A DNA stretch of 64,000 bases from Chrysophaeum taylorii. Taxonomy: Eukaryota > Sar > Pelagophyceae > Pelagomonadales > Pelagomonadaceae. The stretch lies in the NCBI GenBank assembly GCA_029834535.1, contig JAQMWT010000138.1, forward strand, positions 62,001 to 126,000, written 5' to 3'. Within the stretch, counting starts at the first letter, position 1, and the number at the start of each line of letters is the position of its first letter. The notes beneath the pieces are model-generated. The model saw only the letters and a list, made by a program, of their open reading frames with translations. It did no database searches and was not told where the DNA came from. Shown here piece after piece: positions 31,305 to 42,272 of this stretch. Both the position numbers and the translations under genes were made by a program.

Positions 31305-32196
31305 TTAGAACCTGATGCGCAGCGCGTTGATGTAGATAACTGCGAAGGCAAACTGCACGGCCCCGCCTGCGATGATGAGGCCTTTGCTGATGTCCGGCGA
31401 TATCTGTTTCTTCGACGTGTAGAACTCCATGCAATCGTCGCGATCGTCGAAGCCCCAGAAGCTGTCGCCGCCGCGGCACCGCTTACTTAGAGTCTTCTCA
31501 CAATTCATCAAGCCCAGATCGATGGTACTATTATCGACTTGGACCTTGGAGCACAGGTACCTACAAAATCCACGGGTAGACATGATCTAAGGAGCGAGCA
31601 TCGTGACTACAAAGAAAGTGACACCGCGACAAGCGAAAGATCTTTGATGCAGGCCTTGCCGTCACGACTTCTTTGGCACTTCAGGTCATTGGTAACATCC
31701 GCTTGTGCAAAGCACGGCTTCTTGGTGGCGCAAAAGTTGTAGCTCGATCCAGTAGTCGCGAGCAACACCGTAAAACACGCTGCGATTTGGATGATGATGC
31801 ACCTGACAGACCGGATGAATGCTTTCGAACAAACAACGTTCACCGCACAGAATGGCTGCTCTGTGTGCCGGTCTCGTTTCTCCCCCACTGCTCAAAAGGA
31901 CAGACGCGGCAGCTATGCACCTGCGCACAACATCGCGACACTACTACCAAATCGACATCTACTTACGTCATTAGGCTGCAAACGACGAGCAAGTAGCCGG
32001 CGAACGTGCAAGGTGCGAAGGGAAACAAAACGGCGCCAGAGATGCCAAACGCCATGCCCGCGGCACCCATTAATAGTGTAGTCCCCGAGGCGACGGCGAG
32101 CCTGCGCGAGCCAGTCAAGACGTCTCGCAGGCTAGTCCTGCTGACCGCGTTTCTGACGCGTCGTACAGCTTCGCCATCACCCGCCTTCGGGCCTCT
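31305..32196 (-). CDS. tetraspanin-like four-TM protein, at least four exons (5' end uncertain)
   Basis: Exons on the minus strand: 31967 to about 32196, 31844-31920, 31611-31779, 31305-31560; GT-AG introns of 46, 64 and 50 nt keep one frame. The joined protein has four hydrophobic segments: TLLMGAAGMAFGISGAVLF; TFAGYLLVVCSLMTCIAA; RAAILCACFTVLLATTG; and GLIIAGGAVQFAFAVIYI near the C-terminus. Between TM3 and TM4 lies a Cys-rich loop (NFCATKKPCF, LKCQ, YLCSK, MNCEK, KRCRGG, DDCMEF), the layout of tetraspanins with their large extracellular loop, but the diagnostic CCG motif is not seen. The only in-frame ATG (32068-32070) falls inside TM1, while the preceding basic stretch RRVRNAVSRTSLRDVLTGSR reads as coding, so the first exon is probably incomplete. 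Confidence 0.55.
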
Positions 32197-32301
32197 TATT
32201 ATTTCATTAGGACATTGTAGGAGTAGGAGCCGTTGGGTTCGAGTTGACGAACTTGCACCGGTCACCGATTTTTGTAGCCGAGCCGGGAATCTCTGCGCGC
32301 A

Positions 32302-33699
32302 ATGAATGATGCGAGCGAAGAAGAATGGGCGCGCGATCAGCTCGCTAGGTTGAAATTGCGTGTCCGGCAACACAGTCCGGAAGCATGGCGCGAAGAACGG
32401 GGCTCATCAGCTGCCGACGACGAAAGGTTGCTGAGGTTGATGTGCCGCGCGACGCGAACGGGGCTCGATGCGACGAGAACAGACGGGGCTCGAGCCGCCG
32501 AGACGGGTTCGTCTTGGGGCCTCAGTACCGTGAGTCGAAGTAACGACGCGGAGCGTGCAGCGGCGGCGGCATTCTTGGCCATCCAGATGGAACTTCGACG
32601 CGAAAAAGAACGGTCTCGCTTGGAGAAGGCGAGAAATGAGGAAGCGACCGCAGCACGATACGAAACGCTCTACGACGACTACAAAGACCAACACAAAGAA
32701 CAGATACGGAGGGAGAGACGTGAGCGCGAAGCAGCGCTCGCAGAGGCCCGGGCCGAGAGCGACCGCTCGCATCGCGAGAATATCGAAACGATGCGACAGA
32801 AGCACGTAGAGAAAGCTAATGATGCCGCGGTGCGCGAAACAGACTTGCGGCGAAAACTGGCCATGGCCCAGATTGAGATACGAGACTGCCAGCGCGCTTT
32901 AGTAACCATTTGTCGCGCGTTCGCGTCATCACGAGCAGCGAGCAGCGCGGGATTCGATGCCGTTGCGCGCGATCTGCGTCGAGAACGAAAAGAAGCGCGC
33001 GAGGTGCGCGCGGCCTTAGAAGAGCTGAGGCAACAGACGCAAAATGAGCTACAAAAGGAGAAAGAAGCGCACGACGCGGCGCTCTCCAACGCGAAAGACA
33101 TGCACTCTGCGGAGATCATGATGGCCCTCGCCGAACGCGACGTCGCGCGCATGGACGCGATCGAAAACATGAAACGAGTCCATCTCGAACAACTCGCAGT
33201 GGCGACGTCTACAACTGAGCTACGAGAGACCGCGCTGCTGGAGGAGCGAGCAGAAGCGATTAAGGCGCGCGACGAAGCGCTGAACGCGGCAGCAGTGGCT
33301 CGCGCAGAGACGCTTCGCTTCTCTCGTGTTGCTGAAGACTCAAAGTTCCAACTGTTGCGACTTCGAGCCGAATCCGAAGGCTCGACGGCTGCGCTCAAGA
33401 CCTGTCGCGCACAATTAGAGAAACAGAAAGCTGACAAGGATGAGAACGATAAAGATCGTGAATCAGCGCTTGAGGCAACATTCGCTGCTGTCAGAGCTAG
33501 ATACTCAACGTTAGAGTCCAAGTTTGAAGCCAAAAATCTTATTTGTCGTGACGAGGATGAAGAAGATGACGACGATGTCGTTTCACACGAACAAACTCAT
33601 TTAGAGCAGCGCACGGTCGATATGGCCCATGCTCTCCGCATCATGGATGAAGGAAATGATGATGAGGCGGTTCAGGCTCAATTCCGACCAGTGCTCTAG
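32302..33699 (+). CDS. long coiled-coil protein
   Basis: Predicted 465 residues, single exon, starting at the ATG at 32302 just over 100 bp from the divergent tetraspanin-like gene. Residues about 90-400 are almost purely heptad-like and rich in Ala, Glu, Arg and Lys (EKERSRLEKARNEEATAARY, ELRQQTQNELQKEKEAHDAA, ETALLEERAEAIKARDEALN), so a long alpha-helical coiled coil is expected. The C-terminus has an acidic run (DEDEEDDDDVV). No catalytic or targeting motif is seen. Such proteins are often structural or cytoskeletal/centrosomal, but function cannot be inferred from the sequence. Confidence 0.7.
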   Translation: MNDASEEEWARDQLARLKLRVRQHSPEAWREERGSSAADDERLLRLMCRATRTGLDATRTDGARAAETGSSWGLSTVSRSNDAERAAAAAFLAIQMELRREKERSRLEKARNEEATAARYETLYDDYKDQHKEQIRRERREREAALAEARAESDRSHRENIETMRQKHVEKANDAAVRETDLRRKLAMAQIEIRDCQRALVTICRAFASSRAASSAGFDAVARDLRRERKEAREVRAALEELRQQTQNELQKEKEAHDAALSNAKDMHSAEIMMALAERDVARMDAIENMKRVHLEQLAVATSTTELRETALLEERAEAIKARDEALNAAAVARAETLRFSRVAEDSKFQLLRLRAESEGSTAALKTCRAQLEKQKADKDENDKDRESALEATFAAVRARYSTLESKFEAKNLICRDEDEEDDDDVVSHEQTHLEQRTVDMAHALRIMDEGNDDEAVQAQFRPVL

Positions 33700-34619
33700 A
33701 TGCGATAAATGTATATAGCATCTGGTCTACGTCTCGCAGCGTGTAGCTATATCGTCGAAGCTCCTGCTGAAATGACACACATGCGTACATTCCGCTTCAT
33801 TCGAATTACGTAAGAGGCTCGTATCGCAACACACGTGTGCGCGAGCTTAACCATAGGGGGCGTTGGTGGGAAATGCCCAGGACCGCCGGTTCCAAATTAA
33901 TATCCCGCCTTCTTGCTTCTGATGAAAGAGAGTGTGGCCTCTCGTCTATTGTACATTCTGTCCGCTCGGCCTGGCACGCGACGTAAACTAATTTCTGTAA
34001 AGAACGGACAAAAGTAGCACGCACCTTGTACCCACTTCGGGAGCGCGAGACGTCCCCAGTTTAATTTGCTGCGTGGGCGTCCGCTTTGCGGCTCACTTGC
34101 ACGCTTAAGCAGGCGCCCTGCGCCCACCGATCGGCACGCGCCACTATAGGATATCAAGCTGGCTGACATCGGCAGTGATATATATATTGCAACATGAAAA
34201 CTGTGGCACCACGCGTGTTCACTAGTACCAAAGAAGCGTTTCCTTGTCCCAAGGGTAGTGGTGGTCAATACGCTCCCACTTGAAAACCTCGTCGTGGCAA
34301 TTTGACACAATGGGGACGTTGCACACTCGATCAACGCACGTGCCTTATGATCACGTCGTCCGCCGCTTCTGTGGTGTACCTGACTTCACACTCGCTGCTT
34401 CACACGCCTCCGATGTCCGACTTCATGTTGTTTCCAAGAGCGGATTCAATTAACCCATCTCCAACGAAAGGCCCCTCGTTGCCGATTGGCTACGTTTTTA
34501 CTAATCACGTGAAAAGATGAAGACGAGACGCCCCCGAGATCGAAGAGGCGGTGGGAGTGCCCGTCGGTCGGGTACTAGTTGCCATTGTCGCCATCCTGGT
34601 CATCTCCTCGATCTCGCAC
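33700..34619. other. 0.9-kb region without recognised gene
   Basis: Only short frames on both strands, none with domain signal. It holds TATATATATTG near 34180. Nothing is annotated. Confidence 0.45.
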
Positions 34620-35390
34620 GCTTTCATCAGATTCGCGTTAACCTTAACCTCGTGCACGGACATCGTTGAGCGGGCGTTGTCGCTTCCGAGCTCGCAGCAC
34701 AGTCATTTACTCCAGCGATACCCGTTGGCGCGTGCCTGCATGAGAGTCTCGAGCTGGCCGCCGAGGCCGCTGAGGAGCACCACGTTGCGTCCGAAGAGCA
34801 CCTGTGGGCGCGTGACAAGTCTTCAAAACGCCGAGGTCGCCAAATTCAGCTGCCCCGGTGCACGTGCGTTCATTCCATGGGCACCCATTGGTGCGCGCCC
34901 ACTTGATGACCTTGACGTGGCCACACGATGCTGCGTCGGAGCATGCATCTCCGTTCCAAGGGCACCCGTTGACTTGCATTGATAGATCCTTGAGGTTGCC
35001 AACCGCAGCTGCGCCGGAAAATGTCCTCTAGTCCTACGAATATTCTTTTGTGTATGCCCACTTAGGAACCTCGAGCTGGACGTGACGAGCATAATTCACA
35101 CCGGAGATGACCATGTAACAGAGGGACCATCAGCTTGTGAAGCTCGCTCTCAACTTTGTCGAAGCTGATGGTGTCGAAAATTTTCGGTGATTTCGACGGC
35201 CCGTGGATGGTCTGCGATGCCTTTCCGAATAAATGCGTCGAGAGCGGAGTCGGAGACGCTGTCGAGCAAGCTGAAGAGCCACTCCGTGTTCTTGTTGACA
35301 GTGGAGCAGCGCGGAAAGTTTCTGCTGAGTGATTAATGAAATCCACCAAGTCGAGCATCAAGGCGGGGTTGATATCGATGCGGACTAGCT
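34620..35390 (-). pseudogene. ankyrin-repeat protein remnant, frameshifted
   Basis: On the minus strand MQVNGCPWNGDACSDAASCG, HVKVIKWARTNGCPWNERTC and TGAAEFGDLGVLK are ankyrin repeats of the WARxNGCPW type seen in large algal and giant-virus families. Before them (toward 35390) DINPALMLDLVDFINHS and NTEWLFSLLDSVSDSALDAF read in different frames, and after them (34800-34700) the repeats go on in another frame (LETLMQARANGYRW). Stops and frame changes at both sides argue for a decayed gene. Splicing could rescue part of it, but no consistent intron set was found. Confidence 0.6.
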
Positions 35391-35769
35391 GGACACTTCA
35401 CGCGCGCGTCGTTTCCAGTGTGTTCGAGGGTTTTAAAGAAAGGGTTTAAAGTTAGGGTTTTAAAGAAAGGGTCGACCCTCCTCGCAACTGGCGCATTCTG
35501 GCCACTCCGTAGTGGTTTCTCAGATACCCGCCCCTCTTGGCCGGACCAGGGGCCTCAACAACCCTTTCTCCCAACCCGAACCGCGGGTGAAACCACCACA
35601 CGCCCGATCTCAGCGTAAACACCCACGCCATCACGAAAATCGGACATACAAATGAGGGTAATAGCAAGAAGACAGCAAGAAAGCAATACAAATGCCTGGT
35701 ACATTGGGTTCAGTGGAAGCGCAGGTGAGATGTCAAGATGACCCCCCCCCCCCCATAATTGCAAGGTCA
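35391..35769. other. flank of the LTR retrotransposon
   Basis: Contains a duplicated GGGTTTTAAAGAAAGGGT (near 35429 and 35457) and a run of 14 C (about 35741-35754) shortly before the target duplication. No gene. Confidence 0.5.
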
Positions 35770-35774
35770 GTACC
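35770..35774. repeat. target-site duplication GTACC (left)
   Basis: GTACC directly before the 5' LTR is repeated directly after the 3' LTR at 44270-44274, as expected for integrase-mediated insertion of a retrotransposon. Confidence 0.9.
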
Positions 35775-36101
35775 TGCAGAGAAATCTGCTACCTCTTACC
35801 CTTATCTGTCCGTTGAGAACGTGATCTCTTCCTTACCCTTCTTCTTCCTTTCTACACAATCAAATAGTCCTCTGATTTGTGCCTACGCTCATCATCATGG
35901 TCTAGCGCGTCCCGAGGTATGTAGCACTATACACCTAACCTTTCTCGTGTAGTTCTAGATGCCGCCTGTCGTGTTCTGAGGATATAGGGAACATAACCTT
36001 CATTCCCCGAATTAACCTTTCATTCCCCGAATTTCCAGACGTTCACGATGAGACGGGATGGTTTCCCAGGTGACTTACCACTGCTTGCTAAATGCTCTGC
36101 A
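35775..36101 (+). repeat. 5' LTR (327 bp)
   Basis: Starts TGCAGAGAAATCTG and ends AAATGCTCTGCA; the terminal heptamers are inverted. It matches 43957-44269 except for a few substitutions and an extra CATTCCCCGAAT-type repeat near 36010. Confidence 0.95.
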
Positions 36102-36116
36102 GGTTATGGGCCCAGG
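36102..36116 (+). promoter_or_regulatory. primer-binding site matching initiator tRNA-Met anticodon arm
   Basis: GGTTATGGGCCCAGG starts directly after the 5' LTR. Its reverse complement contains CTGGGCCCATAACC, the anticodon stem-loop of eukaryotic initiator tRNA-Met (CAU anticodon). Drosophila copia likewise uses an internal half-tRNA-Met as primer, so reverse transcription is probably primed from a cut tRNA. Confidence 0.75.
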
Positions 36117-36526
36117 CGGGTCCCTGAGAAGCCATGTGTCAACATGCACGTAACCTATGGGTATTGGGTCGTTACCGCGCCGACCTAGCCTCGACATGTG
36201 ACACGCTTGTCAATATATCGCCATTACCATTGGGCTGTATATAATATCCTTTTGCACACGTGATCGTGTAACCTTGTGTGCACCTGTTCATAGCATCGTA
36301 TTGTCATGTCAATGTTGATGTGTGTGTAATTGGCTAACCTGTACTCTTGCACACATGTTATGGAATATTTTGGGTACGTCCACTCGTACATTCCATGGCA
36401 ATGCTTAACAAGCTCCTTGAGAGCACCAAAACTAACCAGCTGCCTGAGTGACTACGCTTAGCGACACTACTCTGGACTCACAGCTTGCACAGTCGTCATA
36501 TAGACACATTTTCCATCGAAAAATCG

Positions 36527-38680
36527 ATGAGTGTGTACATAGACACCGATAGACAGACCCCCTTAGAATGTCTAGACAGTGTCAACTGCGTGACTGAACC
36601 CACAGGTTCCCCGTCAACTGCTATGGCAGAACACGCAGCACGAGCCGCACCTAAGGCGATCACAGGTGCGGATATATTGAAGCTCGAAGCTCCTGTAGTT
36701 GAGTTTCTTAATGAGGGCAACCGCTTTCAGCTTCAGAACCGCAAGGTATCCTTGCAAATCAAGCATATCAAGCAATTACTACGGTCCAGTCATGCCGATG
36801 CTTTCCTCGAGTACGACTCGTATGAAGCATATACTCGGTCATGCAAGGACTACGAAATCCTCCGGAATCAAATTCTCGATCGCGTTTTCCTGGAATGGAA
36901 GACCGATAGGGCTGCTGATCTCCGTTTAGCTGTTGATGAGTTACCCCCTGAATATCCGGAATGGCATTTCACCAACGAAGCTTTCCCCCACTTACCTGAT
37001 GCAGAAGTAGCTCAGCTAACTACCGTCTGTGACGACTATGAAGTCAAGGCATTACTTCCGGAAATCAATGCTCGTTTCTTAGAAGAGGAACGAATCTTAA
37101 ATCGCACGCACCCGAAGGCACTAGCTTTCGACACTCGTGTTCGTGCCCCGGTTACCATGTTTTCGTTAACTGCAGCTGACTGGCACACTTACCAGAACAC
37201 GTACGCTACATTCTTGCATACTTACTTCAATCTTGAAAGTGTTGGAAAACCGGCACTTGCGGCCTAGCCCGCCATGAATGAGATATACAACAAAAGCTAT
37301 TTACCCAACAAGGCTCGAGCTATTATGCTCATCGCCTTTAGTCACTACGAGTCTGTTACGACTACTGATGTGTCTTATTTGAAACAGCAATTTAACTCTG
37401 TTGTTTATAATCCTAACTGGTATGTCCATGTATTTATCGAAGCTGTCCTAGCATTTAGGCAAATCTCTTACCAACTTAACCAGGAAGAGACTGACCTTCA
37501 ATTCGACTTCGGCACTCTTTGCATAAAAATCTATGAAGAGATACATCGGCATTATGCCGATAATACCAGCAACAGCCGTTACGATCGTGGTTGGGTAGAT
37601 TGGTGTTATATGTACGAAACCCGATCTTCATCTCGACCTGTGCCATAAGCTGAACGATTGTGTCACCCTACCAACCCTAGCTACAGTTTAGAATACGCAT
37701 TAGACCTATACAATGTCGTATCAAACGGGTCGAACAAAAGACGCTTAGAACGCCCTGTTTCTTGGCAACCCTATGTCGAAGGTTTATCATCTCAACCAAA
37801 GCCAAAGTTACTCCTTACACATACTTTGGACTCATCGGACAAAAGTCTGACTCAAACTGCTAACACACTCGCCTTCATCACTTCGTCCCAACCTGGTACA
37901 TCTTCCACGTTTAATTCTCGACGCTTGCGTAACTCAAATGATGCTCGCCAGCCTTTCTCTCGCAGCGATTTATCGTATTATCGTCCTGGTGATTCTTACG
38001 TCACCAAGAAAACTGCCGGACAGTCCCATGACCGTCCAATTTACCCCCGCACTTTTGACAGGTCCTCTCGGTCTAACATGAAATTATTAGATCGAACAAA
38101 CCACACCTTAAACACCCTGCGAGAACAGTGTAGCGAACTCACGAAGCATGTGACAGATAATGATACCACGGCTCAGCTACAACATAATATCAACAAGTTA
38201 TTTGAGACTTTGCTACAATCAGCCGATATCCTGTCAACGACATCTACTGAGGACAACAGTAGTTTACTTCGTCTAAACGAACAGCTCATGTTTGCAGAAG
38301 ACATCATTTATGATGTAGACGTTCATCTATCCTCGACCGAAAAGTCGTTAAACTACGTGGAGCCACAACACCATACTGTCGTTACTGCTCCCACCCCAAC
38401 AACAACTCCTCCTACTACAAACACACAGGGTAATCCTTCCAATACTGTGTCTAACCTCTTTACCGCTTCCGCCATCTCGGCTTTACCACCAGCATTATTG
38501 TCCTCGCTATCTTCACAGGTCCAATCTGCCCTCAACCTACCGTCACAAGCCGAAACCAAAGGAGATGCCGATCACACTCTCTATCGTCATTTGACGAAAA
38601 GCACGGCATGGCTGATGAGGCTGACGAGCCATCACCACCTGTTCAACCGATCATTATTCCAACGAATCTGTTATTGCTGA
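36527..38680 (+). pseudogene. gag: Copia gag, interrupted by two in-frame stops
   Basis: From the ATG at 36527 the same frame runs through TAG (37265-37267) and TAA (37646-37648) to 38680. The sequence on both sides of each stop reads as one protein: helical N-terminal part (LLRSSHADAFLEYDSYEAY, VLAFRQISYQLNQEETDLQF) and a Ser/Thr-rich C-terminal part with HTLNTLREQCSELTKHVTDN. No CCHC zinc knuckle is seen, unlike most Copia gags. The end overlaps by 73 bases the protease frame, which lies one base back (-1), as in elements that use frameshifting, but no clear slippery heptamer was found and an ATG opens the next frame at 38608. Confidence 0.75.
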
Positions 38681-39393
38681 AGAACTTCTTTACCGCCAGC
38701 CTCTCCACTACTTGCCCACATTCGGAAAACGCCTTCCTCACCAACTACATGAAGGTAAACAGTGTCCCTCCACATTGCTCTTTTCTATATTTTGACTCTT
38801 GTGCTACCATCTCATTGATGTCCACCTACGATTTCGCAATACCCAATCATATAATTCCATTGGACTCCAAATACGCTCCGATTGTTATTCAGACGGCAAC
38901 AGGACAACAACGGGCATCACACATGATGTTAACACGCAACATCGTTATTCCCCTACCAGATCATCCACAAGTTGGCTACGTTAAGATCGACTTCGCTTTA
39001 TGTCTTCAACCAGTGCATGACCGACATCTCGCTATCCTGAGCATGCTCGAATGGAACCAGACCAATCTTACCACCGTGTTCAACGATCGAGCTGAGCCAA
39101 AGCTCAGCGCTGTCACGAGCCGCATAGACAAAGATGTACGTATACCCATACACTATGTCGCAGCTAATTTACCCGCTCTCCCTTGTATCACTTACAACAT
39201 CGCGCGCGACAAGCGGCTGGAACTTCGCTCCCTTGCATTTCCCCTCAAGCGATACCATGAAAAAACAGGGACCTACTGGCATACTACAATTACCTACTCC
39301 AACGAGTTTTACCAGATCGGCCGTGGATTCGCCCTTTGGTTCTCAATCTTCGGAAACAGAACAAATTTGTTCAGCAAGGTACGCAGCCATTAA
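38608..39393 (+). pseudogene. Copia protease-like pol segment
   Basis: The open frame begins MADEADEPSPPVQP and has YFDSCATISLMSTYDF, which resembles the D-S/T-G-A active site of retroelement aspartic proteases, but with Cys in place of Gly. TRNIVIPLPDHPQVGYVKID and HLAILSMLEWNQ follow, in keeping with the flap and the C-terminal ILG-type segment (altered). The frame ends in a TAA at 39391 before any integrase feature. Pol then goes on in another frame about 170 bases later. Confidence 0.6.
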
Positions 39394-39556
39394 GTTGACT
39401 ACTCTCACGGCCAGTTTTTCTCTCACAAGAGTCCAATCTCCGCAAACCCTCTGTCATGTTACTTTGTTCTGGTTTGTCAACTCCGGCGTTCCTGTCTCAA
39501 GCCACTAATGACTTCGGCTTAAATATCAATGCAAAAGTTGTTGTTGAGTCTGATGA

Positions 39557-41884
39557 CATGCGTTGTTAGCTCGTCTTCTTCTCCCGTTGCGTACTGACTT
39601 ACTTGCCCGCTACCCGCACGTCGATGGTTACTTCGCCCACGCCAAGTGCGCATCCAGCATCCCAGCTGCAACCTTTTTAACTGCTGATGGTTCACCTGCG
39701 TGCCCTATTCCTCAGCCCCTTTTATCTGCGTTCACTGAACACGCTGCTGCCTTCGGCACTTCTTCCTTACAATATGCACTTACGTACCTGGCGCCGACCA
39801 GCTTTATTGATCACAACTCATCCGAGTTTGGCGCTACTTCTGCATCTCTGGCTGACTTGGAAGAATACCTTCTGGTCTCTACAGAGTTTATCACCCAGGT
39901 CTTACGTACCGACCCTACTATCCATATCCAACTGGAATCTGCCTCTACTACTCCTACCGACGCTGTTTCCGCTTATCCCGAAGTTGCGCACACTGCCTCG
40001 ACCGCAACGTCGCTAAACTATAATTCACCAGCCACTGTTGGTCCTGACGAATATAAGGTCCAAGAAGCGGACGTTTCCATTGACGAATATAAACTTAAGT
40101 GCCTCCACGGTTTGTCGCCTGAAAACAGGCACGCCTACCTCAAGGCCATCGCCAAGGAACTCCACGACATTATCCGCTTTGGCTGCTTCAAACTTTCCTT
40201 ACCCGACGGTGTCTCTCGTCCTATTGACAGCAAGATGGTGCTGAAGATTAAAACAGACTCTGCAGGCAAATACGTTAAGCACAAGGCTCGCCTCGTACTA
40301 CGTGGCTTCCTAGCATCTCTTGGCGCCGATTTCTTTGGTACCTTCAGCCCCATGGCCACTATGACCGCAATCCGGGTACTACTAGCTATTGCAGCATACA
40401 AGCAATTGCCTGTCTACCATGCAGACGTCCCGAACGCCTTCGTTCAGTCTGACATCGATGCCAATGTCTATGTTCAATTACCAGACGGCATCAAGCTTAT
40501 CGACCCCGATGACGCTAAGTACAAGGGCCGACGTCTACCGAAACTGCTGAAGTCACTTTATGGACTTAGGCAATCACCATCCCTTTGGAACAAAGAGATA
40601 GACGGCTTCTTCCGTAGCCTTGGTTACAAACGCCTGCATTCGGACTCTTGCCTATATGCTCGAGTATCCGCACATGCTAAGTTCGTCGTATGCAGTCTGT
40701 CTGTAGACGACATTGTTATTGTGTCCAATGACGACCCTCTTCGTACAGAATTACAGGATGCCCTCCACAAACGGTATGCTGTAGAGCAGTTTGAACTTGT
40801 CCATACCCTCCTAGGCATGCGTGTGTGTCGCACATCTGACGGCTCCATTTCTCTGGATGCCAAGCTGGATGAACTCTTCCCTGATCACCCAGTCTTGCAG
40901 CAACTGACCCCGCTTAAATATCCTATGTCATCGTCCTTCAAGTATAAAGTTGGTACTCCCAGCACTGAAACAGAGTTGTACATCAACTCGCACTTTGCCA
41001 CCCTCCTTGGCAAGCTGGTGTTCATGCAAGTTGCCTGCAGACCCGACTTCTCGCAAGCCTTGGGCAGATGTTCGCGTGGTATGCATGCACCCACATATGT
41101 TCACGTCCAAATGCTAGAGCATTTGCTTTGCTACCTCAAGAAGCCGGAAAACCGCTCACTTCGCCTCTGGTTTCACCCTAAAGGTAATGCCATTGAAGCT
41201 CACCTTCGCACTGTCTCCGCTAATCGAATTGATCTATCCACTGTGGTCGACTACCAACCACAGGATGTATCTACTGGACAGTTTGACCCCTTAGTTGCCA
41301 TGGTTGACGCTGACAATGCCCCTTCCTTAGCACAGGAAGATAGGAAATCTACCACCGGGTTTGTCTTCTATCTTTTCAACTGCCTTATTGGTTGGAAAAG
41401 CAAACTTCAACCGATTGTCTCCTGCTCAACTCACGAAGCTGAGTTGATTGCCCTCAGTATTTGTGCTGATGAAGCTGTTTGGCTACGCAAGCTGCTGTTG
41501 GAACTCTCCTTTGTCGTCAACCCCACCTTCTACGTCAACAATGCTAATGGTGAGAACACCGCTGACCCTGTTGACTTCGATGACAATGACAACCCAATTG
41601 CTGAAGATATGCGCTTCATCAGAAGCCTACCTCTTTTGTCTGACAATGCTGCCGCTGTTCACACCTCTAATAACCCAGATGGGTCCTCTCGATCCAAGGC
41701 ACTGTCGACCAGATGGTTTAAGATTCGTGAGTACATATCGCTTCAGAAAATACGAGTCCATCATGTTCCCGGCAAGCTGAACGTGGCGGATGGCTTTACA
41801 AAACCACTTGCGGCTGAGTTCCCCACTTTTCGTTCTCTACTCGGTATGCATCATGCCTCTCACGACAATCCTTTACAGGATTGA
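39557..41884 (+). CDS. pol: Copia reverse transcriptase and RNase H, open frame without own ATG
   Basis: About 775 residues, one frame. The first 170 residues are not conserved. RT follows: HGLSPENRHAYLKAIAKELH, KHKARLVLRGFLASLGADFF, YHADVPNAFVQSDID, LYGLRQSPSLWNKEIDGFF, and the catalytic SLSVDDIVIVSNDD. RNase H: VDADNAPSLAQEDRKSTTG, VSCSTHEAELIALSICADEA, LSDNAAAVHTSNN, ending HHVPGKLNVADGFTKPLA. All Copia hallmark residues are in place, so this domain pair may have been functional recently. There is no ATG before the RT part, so expression would need frameshifting from the protease frame, which itself ends in a stop. Confidence 0.92.
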   Translation, partial: HALLARLLLPLRTDLLARYPHVDGYFAHAKCASSIPAATFLTADGSPACPIPQPLLSAFTEHAAAFGTSSLQYALTYLAPTSFIDHNSSEFGATSASLADLEEYLLVSTEFITQVLRTDPTIHIQLESASTTPTDAVSAYPEVAHTASTATSLNYNSPATVGPDEYKVQEADVSIDEYKLKCLHGLSPENRHAYLKAIAKELHDIIRFGCFKLSLPDGVSRPIDSKMVLKIKTDSAGKYVKHKARLVLRGFLASLGADFFGTFSPMATMTAIRVLLAIAAYKQLPVYHADVPNAFVQSDIDANVYVQLPDGIKLIDPDDAKYKGRRLPKLLKSLYGLRQSPSLWNKEIDGFFRSLGYKRLHSDSCLYARVSAHAKFVVCSLSVDDIVIVSNDDPLRTELQDALHKRYAVEQFELVHTLLGMRVCRTSDGSISLDAKLDELFPDHPVLQQLTPLKYPMSSSFKYKVGTPSTETELYINSHFATLLGKLVFMQVACRPDFSQALGRCSRGMHAPTYVHVQMLEHLLCYLKKPENRSLRLWFHPKGNAIEAHLRTVSANRIDLSTVVDYQPQDVSTGQFDPLVAMVDADNAPSLAQEDRKSTTGFVFYLFNCLIGWKSKLQPIVSCSTHEAELIALSICADEAVWLRKLLLELSFVVNPTFYVNNANGENTADPVDFDDNDNPIAEDMRFIRSLPLLSDNAAAVHTSNNPDGSSRSKALSTRWFKIREYISLQKIRVHHVPGKLNVADGFTKPLAAEFPTFRSLLGMHHASHDNPLQD

Positions 41885-42112
41885 AGATACCTAACTCTAG
41901 TGACCGCAACGTCGTTAAACTATCCCTGGCCTTACCTTCTCTTGCCACAATTTTTTGTACACGGGCGAGTGTTGTTCATGTCCTCTCACGACAATCCTTT
42001 ACAGGATTGAAGATACCTAACTCTAGTAACCGCAACGTCGTTAAACTATCCCTGGCCTTACCTTCTCTTGCCACAATTTTTTGTACACGGGCGAGTGTTG
42101 TTCATGTCTTCT
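41861..42112 (+). repeat. 126-bp tandem duplication at the end of pol
   Basis: The segment starting CACGACAATCCTTTACAGG at 41861 repeats from 41987 with very few changes (for example AGTGACC against AGTAACC). The first copy contains the RNase H stop codon (TGA, 41882-41884). Confidence 0.9.
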
Positions 42113-42272
42113 TGACACTCCCGTGGCCGTGGCATCTCTCCCAAGTTGTTTCAAAAGCGACAACCCATAACCACTGTCACTCCTACTACCCCCCAGGCTG
42201 CTACTGTCTCACCGACACCAGCGATGGCCTCAACATGGATTTTTGCCCTGATTGAACGAGGATTCTCTCGTT

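Noticed and set aside
35450-35460. Telomere-like TTAGGG
   Set aside because: A single unit only, within a GGGTTTTAAAGAAAGGGT duplication.
36527-38680. Programmed read-through of TAG and TAA in gag
   Set aside because: Two different stops in one gag, no integrase and further frame changes fit simple decay better than recoding.
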